Below are positions 26,168 to 33,030 of a stretch of DNA of 48,177 bases, piece by piece. The notes under the pieces were generated by a model. That model did not search any database, was not told where the DNA came from, and saw nothing but the letters and a program-made list of their open reading frames with translations. Location of the stretch: the NCBI GenBank assembly GCA_947565305.1, contig CANOFO010000010.1, forward strand, positions 1-48,177, given 5' to 3'. The stretch comes from an uncultured Lachnospiraceae bacterium (GTDB lineage: Bacteria > Bacillota > Clostridia > Lachnospirales > Lachnospiraceae). Every line of letters starts with the position of its first letter. Positions within the stretch are counted from its first letter, which is position 1. A program made the translations under genes and the position numbers.

Positions 26168-26196
26168 TTGACAAACTTTTGAACTTTGTATATGAT
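26168..26196 (+). promoter_or_regulatory. consensus-like sigma-A promoter
   Basis: TTGACA (26168-26173), a 17-base spacer and TATGAT (26191-26196) lie 60 bases upstream of the lipase-like gene at 26257. The -35 is perfect and the -10 differs at one position. Confidence 0.8.
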
Positions 26197-26256
26197 TATT
26201 ACAATAATTTTACAATGGCTTTTTACATATATATTTTTTAGAAGGAGTCGGTTTAT

Positions 26257-27348
26257 ATGAAAAAAGCAGATGTGTTTGATTATTTGTCATGGCGTGGGGA
26301 TTTGACGTTTGCGCAGAGTGCCTTCAACGAGATTGACTCGTTGATTTTATCCGTGTTTGCATATCTGGACTATTCATTTGCTCAGGCAAAAAATGTGGTA
26401 CAATTTCGGGATGCCATAGCGGTTATCAACAGGACAAGAGATAAACTTAAATATGACGGACCCAGTATGCTTATGCGTTCCGTAGTAGAGCTCGCTTCTG
26501 CTGCGGCAGCGCTTCCGCGTTTTCGGGATATGGAAGTATCCCATTTTTTTGCGGTTACGGATGAGGAGAAGGAGATTCAATTTGCGGCGGTAACATTTCT
26601 TCTTTCCGACCAAACTGTTTTTTTATCTTTTCGGGGAACGGATAATACATTAGTTGGCTGGAAAGAAGATTTTAATATGTGCTTTACACAGGAGATACCT
26701 TCGCAGATGGAGGCGGCGAAGTATGCATCCCTGGTGGCGGAGGACATGGACTTGCCGCTGCGCCTTGGCGGTCATTCCAAAGGGGGGAATCTGGCAATCT
26801 ATGCGGGCACACGTTTGCCGCCAGAGCAGCAGGATAAAATTGTATGTATTTATAATCATGATGGACCGGGATTCAGCGAGGAATTTCTGAAACGTGATAT
26901 GTACCTGAATATCAGAAATAAGATACGTTCTTTTGTTCCGGAATCTTCCATTGTAGGAGTGTTGATGGAACATGACACTTACACCACGATACGCAGCAGC
27001 AGCCCTTCGCTTCTGCAGCATAATCCATTTTCCTGGCTGGTGCTTGGCACACATTTTGTCTATGACGCCAGAAGTTTTTCGGGAAAAAGATTTGAAAAGG
27101 CTATCAATTCCTGGATAAAATCAATGACGGCGCAGGAGCGGGAAGAACTGGTAGAAAATGTATATGGGATTCTCAGTTCCTCAGATGCCAAGACGATTGA
27201 TGATCTTGATAATGCGAAAATAAAATCGTTTTTGTCTATGCACAAGACGTTTCGTGAGATGGGGATAAAAAAGCAGACGCAGTTGATGCTGAGCCTTAGT
27301 AAAGTGTTTTTTAACAGTGATAAATTTGTTAAAGATGAAAATGAATGA
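26257..27348 (+). CDS. Mbeg1-like (DUF2974) lipase-fold protein
   Basis: This 363-residue protein has an alpha/beta hydrolase (class 3 lipase-like) core: F-L-S-F-R-G-T-D-N-T near 126-135 (oxyanion region), the nucleophile elbow G-G-H-S-K-G-G-N-L-A with Ser174, then Y-N-H-D-G-P-G-F with a likely catalytic Asp. No signal peptide is present. Mbeg1-like proteins are common in Firmicutes, and their substrates are not known. A strong ribosome site (AGAAGGAG) and its own consensus promoter precede it. The region after its stop holds a hairpin-rich element (27357-27455). Confidence 0.88.
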   Translation: MKKADVFDYLSWRGDLTFAQSAFNEIDSLILSVFAYLDYSFAQAKNVVQFRDAIAVINRTRDKLKYDGPSMLMRSVVELASAAAALPRFRDMEVSHFFAVTDEEKEIQFAAVTFLLSDQTVFLSFRGTDNTLVGWKEDFNMCFTQEIPSQMEAAKYASLVAEDMDLPLRLGGHSKGGNLAIYAGTRLPPEQQDKIVCIYNHDGPGFSEEFLKRDMYLNIRNKIRSFVPESSIVGVLMEHDTYTTIRSSSPSLLQHNPFSWLVLGTHFVYDARSFSGKRFEKAINSWIKSMTAQEREELVENVYGILSSSDAKTIDDLDNAKIKSFLSMHKTFREMGIKKQTQLMLSLSKVFFNSDKFVKDENE

Positions 27349-27356
27349 GTTAGTTT

Positions 27357-27455
27357 AGGAGGAAGGCAAATGCGGAGCATTTTTAAAGATGCCTTCCGAC
27401 GAACTGGCAGGTGACGCAAAGCGTCGCGTGCCGATACCATTATTATACTAGGAGG
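27357..27455. repeat. hairpin-rich short element flanked by AGGAGG repeats
   Basis: The interval is bounded by TAGGAGG copies (AGGAGG at 27357-27362 and 27450-27455, 93 bases apart). Inside it, GGAAGGC (27361-27367) pairs with GCCTTCC (27391-27397) around an inner stem AAATGC-GGA-GCATTT. A second hairpin pairs GGCA..GACGC with GCGTC..TGCC (27406-27432) around an AAA loop. The right-hand AGGAGG serves as the ribosome site of the next gene. The tail contains GATACCAT. Similar design is seen at 30847-30966. Confidence 0.6.
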
Positions 27456-27462
27456 TTTGGAA

Positions 27463-27816
27463 ATGCAGAATAATGATTTGAGAGCAGAATTAATCCGTCA
27501 GTTTCCGGCGGAGGTAGTGGAGATGCGTGATGGGCAGAACGAAGCATATTATGCTTGCCCGACATGTTCGAGGGCAGTATCTCTGGGCATGGACAAATGC
27601 ATTTGCAATCAGGCCCTGAGCTGGAAAAATATACAGCAGGCAGAGGAGACCGAGGGGGGCAGACGCAAAGCAATTATTGAATTTGAGGTTGCCTCGGATT
27701 TTGTGAATGGGAATTGCAGGAAATGCCCTATCTCTTACATTGGAAAGAACGGTACGGATAACATATATGAATGCCCCTTGAACATGCGGGGAAACTGCAG
27801 AATTAAGCTGTGTTAA
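27463..27816 (+). CDS. hypothetical cysteine-rich protein
   Basis: This 117-residue protein of unknown function has no signal peptide or membrane segment. Cysteines occur in pairs: C-P-T-C near 34-37, C-I-C near 46-48, C-R-K-C near 86-89, then C-P-L, N-C-R and a C-terminal L-C. The pattern suggests one or two zinc or iron-sulfur sites, or a redox role, but matches no family I can name. I place the start at ATG 27463, seven bases after GGAGG; a TTG six bases earlier is too close to it. It lies before rubrerythrin with a 90-base gap. Confidence 0.7.
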   Translation: MQNNDLRAELIRQFPAEVVEMRDGQNEAYYACPTCSRAVSLGMDKCICNQALSWKNIQQAEETEGGRRKAIIEFEVASDFVNGNCRKCPISYIGKNGTDNIYECPLNMRGNCRIKLC

Positions 27817-27905
27817 TATAGCAGGTAAAAAGATACATAATTTTCTGTATAAAATAAATTCATTTGCACATGCTATTCCCATTATAAGGAAAGGCAGGAA
27901 ATAGG

Positions 27906-28526
27906 ATGGCGATGGATTTTAAACAGAGTGAGACAAAGACAAATCTAATGCGTGCATTTGCCGGGGAGAGCCAGGCGAGGAACCGTTATACATTTGCAGC
28001 GGGTCAGGCAAATAAACAGGGGCTCTATGTGATTGAGCATTTGTTTAAGTTTACGGCAGACCAGGAACAGGAACATGCACAGGTTTTTTATGAGCAGCTG
28101 AAGGAGCTGGCAGGAGAGAACATTGAAGCTGACGGTTCATATCCGGTGGATATAAACCCCAACATCTCAGAACTTTTAAAGATGGCACAGCACAATGAGT
28201 ATCAGGAACATGATGACGTATACCAGCATTTTGCAGATGTTGCGCAGAAGGAGGGGTTTGGTACCGCAGCCGCTAAATTCCGCATGATTGCAGAGATTGA
28301 GAAACTCCATGGGGACCGTTTTGGCGTGTTTGCGCAGCTTCTGGAATCGAATCAGCTTTTTGTCTCTAAGGTGGAGACAAAATGGATGTGCCTGAATTGC
28401 GGGCATGTGCAGGAAGGAACAGAAGCGCCGATGAAGTGTCCGGTCTGCGACCATGAACAGGGCTGGTTTGTAAGGCTTGAGTTGGCGCCTTTCACCCGCG
28501 AGGGAGGAATTTCCATTAACAGTTAA
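27906..28526 (+). CDS. rubrerythrin
   Basis: This 206-residue cytoplasmic non-heme iron protein combines an N-terminal ferritin-like four-helix domain, with diiron ligands in F-A-G-E-S-Q-A-R-N-R-Y and D-Q-E-Q-E-H-A-Q and again in M-I-A-E-I-E-K-L-H, with a C-terminal rubredoxin-like domain (C-L-N-C-G-H-V and C-P-V-C-D-H-E). Rubrerythrins reduce hydrogen peroxide in anaerobes. All expected ligands appear present. AAGGAAAGGCAGGAAATAGG precedes the ATG. Its presence supports an anaerobic host. Confidence 0.95.
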   Translation: MAMDFKQSETKTNLMRAFAGESQARNRYTFAAGQANKQGLYVIEHLFKFTADQEQEHAQVFYEQLKELAGENIEADGSYPVDINPNISELLKMAQHNEYQEHDDVYQHFADVAQKEGFGTAAAKFRMIAEIEKLHGDRFGVFAQLLESNQLFVSKVETKWMCLNCGHVQEGTEAPMKCPVCDHEQGWFVRLELAPFTREGGISINS

Positions 28527-28821
28527 AAGAAATTGATATGTGACAGTTCAGTCAGTCAAAGGACATGGCGTAGGATTGTAGATTTGATTTTACGCTATCT
28601 TTTGGCAGGCTGTGCTGTTGCATTTTTAAATTTCACGTATTTTTCATAATTTCATCAAATTTCTCTCATAAAAAATTGTAATTATATAGTTATTAATGAT
28701 ATGATTTAAAACAGTGAACGAGGGCAGCTTAAGCTGTCTGTCCAAATTCCTTAAGAATGAAGATTTAGGGGTTGGATTTGATTGAATTTCAGTGCAGAAA
28801 TGCGCAGCAGGAGGTAAATAC
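28527..28821. other. intergenic region upstream of the FKBP-type lipoprotein gene
   Basis: These 295 AT-rich bases have no convincing gene. They contain the predicted promoter at 28676-28705, a hairpin GGCAGC-TTAA-GCTGTC just downstream at about 28724-28739 that could lie in the 5' leader, and the ribosome site GGAGG at about 28810-28814. No clear terminator for rubrerythrin was found. Confidence 0.5.
28676..28705 (+). promoter_or_regulatory. probable sigma-A promoter
   Basis: TTGTAA (28676-28681), an 18-base spacer and TATGAT (28700-28705) lie in an AT-rich stretch about 115 bases upstream of the lipoprotein start at 28822. Confidence 0.5.
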
Positions 28822-30060
28822 ATGAAGAAAAGAAGTTACATATTAGCGGTGGCAGCATTGGCAGCGGCGGTGATGCTGGCAGGATGTGAGAGCAAAAATC
28901 AGGACAATGCGGACAACGCCCAGAATGCAGATGCCGGCAATGCAGCAGGCTCATCGGAGAATCCATTGGATTTCAAAGTATCCGATTATGTGAAGCTTGG
29001 GGACTACAAAGATTTGGAAGTGACATACCCATCAGTCCTTGAAGTGACGGATGAAGATGTGCAGCAGTATATTCAGGATGAACTGGAAGGGAATACGGAA
29101 TACGAAGAGGTAAAAGACCGGGCGGCAGAGGTTGGCGATGTCGTAAATATAGATTATACGGGCACGATCAATGGCGAGGAGTTTGAAGGCGGCACAGATA
29201 CCGGTTATGATTTGGAACTTGGCTCCGGTGATTTCCTGGATGAATTTGAGAACAGCCTGGTCGGGAAGAAAACAGGGGAGACAGCGGTATTTAAGCTGAC
29301 CTTTCCGGATGATTATGATGATAGTTTAGCTGGAAAAGAAGCGGAATTTACAGTGAAGGTCAATTCTGTGAGCGAGTCATCTACACCGGAATATAACGAT
29401 GAATATGTGCAGTCCATATCAGAGTGTGAGACAGTGAAAGAGTACGAGGAATCTGTCAGGGAGCAGCTGGAAACAGAAGCCAAAGATGAGTCTGAGCTGG
29501 AGGCGCGGGAAAATGCGCTGAGAATTGCAGTGGAAAATGCCACGCTGGATGGATATCCTCAGCAGCTGTATGACTTTTTCTATGAAGATACAGAAACCGG
29601 CTATAAAAATTATGCTGAATTTATGGGTATGGAATATGAAGAATTTCTGGGAAGCTATGTGACAGAAGAGGAAATTGCTGATTTGGCTTCGGAACAGACC
29701 AATGAATACCTTGTCACCCAGGCAATTTTGGAGAAAGAGGGCAAGGAAATCAGTGACAGCGATTATAAGAAACTGGCAGAGGAAATGGCAAAGGAGAATG
29801 ACTATGATACGCTTGAGGAATATGAGAATGATTATGGCGCAACTTATGTCAGGACGCAGCTCATAAGGGAGAAAGCGATTGACATCCTTTATGAATCTGC
29901 CAAATTGAAAGAACTCCCTTATGATGAGTACTATGCGGATGAGCTTGGCTCAAGTGATGGAGAAGAACTGGAATTGGACCTGAGCGATGAGGGAGATGGA
30001 GGAGAATTGGAATTGGATCTGAGCGATGAGGGGGATGGAGAAGAACTGGAATTGGATTGA
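28822..30060 (+). CDS. FKBP-type peptidyl-prolyl isomerase lipoprotein, trigger-factor-like
   Basis: This 412-residue exported lipoprotein has a signal peptide ending in the lipobox L-A-G-C (Cys22), an Asn/Asp-rich linker, an FKBP domain at about 90-175 (G-D-V-V-N-I-D-Y-T-G, then F-E-G-G-T, L-V-G-K-K-T-G-E), and a trigger-factor-type C-terminal helical chaperone region to about 375. It lacks the ribosome-binding N-terminal part of true trigger factor, fitting a surface folding factor for secreted proteins. The C-terminus is an acidic tail made of repeats of S-D-E-G-D-G-G-E-L-E-L-D-L. The start is ATG 28822, with GGAGG eight bases upstream; a GTG at 28792 has no ribosome site. Confidence 0.92.
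   Translation: MKKRSYILAVAALAAAVMLAGCESKNQDNADNAQNADAGNAAGSSENPLDFKVSDYVKLGDYKDLEVTYPSVLEVTDEDVQQYIQDELEGNTEYEEVKDRAAEVGDVVNIDYTGTINGEEFEGGTDTGYDLELGSGDFLDEFENSLVGKKTGETAVFKLTFPDDYDDSLAGKEAEFTVKVNSVSESSTPEYNDEYVQSISECETVKEYEESVREQLETEAKDESELEARENALRIAVENATLDGYPQQLYDFFYEDTETGYKNYAEFMGMEYEEFLGSYVTEEEIADLASEQTNEYLVTQAILEKEGKEISDSDYKKLAEEMAKENDYDTLEEYENDYGATYVRTQLIREKAIDILYESAKLKELPYDEYYADELGSSDGEELELDLSDEGDGGELELDLSDEGDGEELELD
29953..30057 (+). repeat. 39-bp tandem coding repeat (acidic tail)
   Basis: About two and a half 39-base units encode the 13-residue repeat S-D-E-G-D-G-G-E-L-E-L-D-L at the end of the FKBP-type lipoprotein. Units differ at a few third positions. Such in-frame repeats can change copy number by slippage. 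Confidence 0.85.
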
Positions 30061-30076
30061 GAAGAGCAAAAAGATT

Positions 30077-30103
30077 GCCGGACGGATTTACATTCTGTCC
30101 GGC
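30077..30103 (-). terminator. intrinsic terminator of the HAD phosphatase gene
   Basis: GCCGGAC (30077-30083) pairs with GTCCGGC (30097-30103). Read on the minus strand, the stem is followed by AATCTTTTTG, giving the U-run of an intrinsic terminator. The stem overlaps the last codons of the HAD gene. On the plus strand there is no T-run, so it should act mainly on the minus strand. Confidence 0.75.
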
Positions 30104-30765
30104 ATAAAACGCCCGCTTGTGAGCAAGCTGCGGAAATCATTAACTGTGTCGGCGATAGCGCTGGCGCCGTGTTCTAGCAAAAACTGGCGGCTGCGGAAGC
30201 CCCAACTTACGCTGATGCAGGGAATCCCTGCATTTTTTGCAGTCATGATATCGACATCAGAATCGCCTACATAGACGCATTGGCTGGGATGGACCTGTAG
30301 TTCTTCCATAGCTTTAAATACAGTGTCTGGGGCGGGTTTAGGCGCGACTTGCGCGGATTCCCCAATAGCGGTTGTGATATACGGCGAGAAAAAATCATGG
30401 CACAACCCTTTGACCGCAAGGTCGAATTTGTTGGAGACAACGGCCATTTTATAGCCGGTTTCGTATGCAGATTTTAAGAATTCCATGATTCCGGGAAATG
30501 GCATGGTGAGGTCTTTCTTGTGTATCTCGTAATGTTCTTTGAAATCTTTCAGGCAGTTTTCAAATTCAGCAAAGGAACGTCCGCCAGGAATGGCGCGTTC
30601 CATCAGCACGGTCACACCGTTTCCTACCATTTGGCGTACACTGTCTTTGGAATGGACAGGGAGGTGGTATTTTTCCATGGCGTAATTGACGCTGCCTGCA
30701 AGGTCTGCCAGAGTGTCTAATAATGTACCGTCTAAATCAAAGATGATAGTGTCAATGGATGGCAT
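30088..30765 (-). CDS. HAD-superfamily phosphatase, phosphoglycolate-phosphatase-like
   Basis: This 225-residue cytoplasmic HAD hydrolase has motif I D-L-D-G-T-L-L-D near residues 10-17 (nucleophile and acid Asp), an alpha-helical cap at about 20-85, motif II V-V-S-N-K, and motif III/IV with K and V-Y-V-G-D-S-D-V-D-I. The cap type and motifs match the Gph/PpaX branch, but the physiological substrate cannot be read. GAGGAG lies seven bases before the ATG on the minus strand. It converges with the lipoprotein gene, separated by 27 bases, and carries its own terminator. Confidence 0.92.
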   Translation of the reverse strand: MPSIDTIIFDLDGTLLDTLADLAGSVNYAMEKYHLPVHSKDSVRQMVGNGVTVLMERAIPGGRSFAEFENCLKDFKEHYEIHKKDLTMPFPGIMEFLKSAYETGYKMAVVSNKFDLAVKGLCHDFFSPYITTAIGESAQVAPKPAPDTVFKAMEELQVHPSQCVYVGDSDVDIMTAKNAGIPCISVSWGFRSRQFLLEHGASAIADTVNDFRSLLTSGRFMPDRM

Positions 30766-30846
30766 AGTAAGCTCCTCTTGTCTTTTTATGTCAAATTATA
30801 TCATAATTTTTTTATGATTTCTATAGATATCCATCTGCTTTTAGGA

Positions 30847-30966
30847 TAAAATGACCTAAGGAGGGAATCAGCGAAGCTGAGAGGATTTGACCTGAGGGGG
30901 GACCCAACGGAGTTGGGGAGAGTCCTGAGGTCACCCATCGTTACCAGTGAAGTAAAATAACCTAAG
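30847..30966. repeat. hairpin-rich short element flanked by 14-bp direct repeats
   Basis: TAAAATGACCTAAG (30847-30860) and TAAAATAACCTAAG (30953-30966) match at 13 of 14 bases and flank about 92 bases of stem-forming sequence: TCAGC-GAA-GCTGA (30868-30880), and an outer stem GACCTGAGG/CCTGAGGTC (30889-30897, 30924-30932) around CCCAAC-GGA-GTTGGG (30903-30917). The right part contains GTTACCAG. The arrangement looks like an insertion with a target duplication and resembles the element at 27357-27455. Confidence 0.6.
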
Positions 30967-30990
30967 AATATAAAAGAATGGAGAAGAATT

Positions 30991-33018
30991 ATGTGGGAAA
31001 AAGTATGGAAGACAGACAAGATTGCTTACGGAGGAGATTATAACCCGGAACAGTGGCCGGAAGATACCTGGGAGGAGGACATGCGCCTGCTGTCATTGGC
31101 ACATGTAGACACCCTGACTTTGAATGTGTTTTCCTGGGCAGCGCTGCAGCCGTCAGAAAATGAATATCGTTTTGAGAAACTGGATAAGATTATGGAACTG
31201 GCAAAGAGCCATCACATGAATGTGTGCCTTGCTACCGGCACCGGTGCGCATCCGGCATGGATGGCGAGGAAATACTCGGAAATTCTGCGGACTGATTTCT
31301 ATGGGATAAAGCGCAAATTTGGCGCAAGGCACAACTCCTGCCCGAACAGCCCGGTATACCGGAAATATTCTGTGCGTCTGGCAGAGAAGCTGGCAGAGCG
31401 GTATCAGAATTATGATAATATCATTGGCTGGCATATTTCCAATGAATACGGCGGTGAGTGCTACTGTGAGAATTGTGAAAAGGCGTTCCGCGTGTGGCTC
31501 AGGGAGCGCTATGGAACACTTGAGGAGTTAAACCGTGCATGGAATACATCTTTCTGGGGGCATACGTTCTATGACTGGGAGGAAATTGTGCTGCCGGACC
31601 GCCGGACGGAGCATTTCACCGAGGATACGACAATGGCACAGACCATCAGCCTGGATTACAAGAGATTTAATTCAGACAGTATTTTAGAGTGCTTCCAATT
31701 GGAGTATGAGGCTGTTAAAAAATATACACCGGATATACCGGTGACCACGAATCTGATGGAGGGCGCGTATAAGGGGTTGGATTACCGTAAATGGGGCAAG
31801 TACATGGATTTCATTTCTTGGGATAATTACCCCTCGAACGAGGATTCTTACAGCAGGATAGCGTTCAATCATGACATTATGCGCGGCTTAGGGAACGGAA
31901 GGCCCTTTGTACTGATGGAACAGACGCCGAGTGCGCAGAACTGGCAGCCGGTCAATGCCTTAAAGCGTCCGGGGGTGATGAGGCTTTGGAGTTACCAGGC
32001 AGTGGCGCATGGTGCGGATGCCGTGCTGTTCTTCCAGTTAAAGCGCAGCATCGGTTCCTGCGAGAAATACCACGGTGCAGTCATTGACCATGCAGGGCAT
32101 GAGCATACCAGGGTATTCCAGGAAGTAGCAAAGCTGGGAGAGGAACTTGAGAAGCTTGGCGGAGAGATTCTTGGCGCTACAGGCAAGGCAGAGACAGCAT
32201 TGATGTTTGACTGGGAAAACTGGTGGGCAGTTGAGTTTTCTGCCGGACCCAGCGTGAAATTGAAATATCTGGATGAAATCATGAATTATTATATGGCGTT
32301 GCACAGGCAGAATATTGCGGTAGATATCGTGGGCGAGGAGGACGATTTGTCGGCTTATAAAGTGGTGATTGCCCCGGTATTATATATGACGAAACCTGGT
32401 GTGGATGAGCGGATACGTGAATTCGTAAAAGCTGGAGGAAGCTTTGTCACAACGTTTTTCAGCGGCTATGTGGATGAAAACGATTTGGTAATTATTGGCG
32501 GCTATCCGGGGAAATTGCGGGATATTCTGGGAATCTGGGTGGAAGAGATAGATGCATTGCCAGATACCAAGAAAAATAGCTTTATCTATGGCGGACAGAC
32601 ATACAGCGCCGGCATGCTCTGTGACATCATGCATCTGGAGGGTGCAGAGTCCCTTGCCGAGTATCAGGAAGATTTCTATGCCGGCACACCGGTCATTACC
32701 TGTAATTCTTTTGGACAGGGGCAGGCATATTATGTGGGAACAAGGTCGGAAGAAGCGTTTTATGGGAAGCTGGTGCAGGAAATCTGTGAGAAACAGCAGG
32801 TACGCCCGGCAGCGGAGGTGCGGTCCGGCATTGAGGTGACAGAGCGGTTCCGTGACAAGGAGCATTATCTGTTTATGCTGAATCACAAAGAAGAGGCGGA
32901 AAAGATTTCCGTGTGCAGGACGTGTACAGATTTGCTGACTGGAAAACCATATGAGGAAAATGGACAATTGGAGCTGGAAGCGAAAGGCGTGGCTATTTTG
33001 AAATGGGAAGAAGATTAG
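30991..33018 (+). CDS. beta-galactosidase, glycoside hydrolase family 42
   Basis: This 675-residue protein without a signal peptide has the GH42 layout: a TIM barrel from about residue 10 (G-G-D-Y-N-P-E-Q-W), acid/base Glu152 in H-I-S-N-E-Y-G-G, nucleophile Glu310 in V-L-M-E-Q-T-P-S, a trimerisation domain at about 395-590 and a small C-terminal beta domain. Cysteines at H-N-S-C-P-N-S and C-Y-C-E-N-C probably form the zinc site seen in this family. It should hydrolyse terminal beta-galactosides taken up by the cell. GGAGAAG precedes the ATG. The next gene follows after 12 bases, so the two are co-transcribed although no functional link is obvious. Confidence 0.95.
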   Translation: MWEKVWKTDKIAYGGDYNPEQWPEDTWEEDMRLLSLAHVDTLTLNVFSWAALQPSENEYRFEKLDKIMELAKSHHMNVCLATGTGAHPAWMARKYSEILRTDFYGIKRKFGARHNSCPNSPVYRKYSVRLAEKLAERYQNYDNIIGWHISNEYGGECYCENCEKAFRVWLRERYGTLEELNRAWNTSFWGHTFYDWEEIVLPDRRTEHFTEDTTMAQTISLDYKRFNSDSILECFQLEYEAVKKYTPDIPVTTNLMEGAYKGLDYRKWGKYMDFISWDNYPSNEDSYSRIAFNHDIMRGLGNGRPFVLMEQTPSAQNWQPVNALKRPGVMRLWSYQAVAHGADAVLFFQLKRSIGSCEKYHGAVIDHAGHEHTRVFQEVAKLGEELEKLGGEILGATGKAETALMFDWENWWAVEFSAGPSVKLKYLDEIMNYYMALHRQNIAVDIVGEEDDLSAYKVVIAPVLYMTKPGVDERIREFVKAGGSFVTTFFSGYVDENDLVIIGGYPGKLRDILGIWVEEIDALPDTKKNSFIYGGQTYSAGMLCDIMHLEGAESLAEYQEDFYAGTPVITCNSFGQGQAYYVGTRSEEAFYGKLVQEICEKQQVRPAAEVRSGIEVTERFRDKEHYLFMLNHKEEAEKISVCRTCTDLLTGKPYEENGQLELEAKGVAILKWEED

Positions 33019-33030
33019 TGGAGGCGCAGC

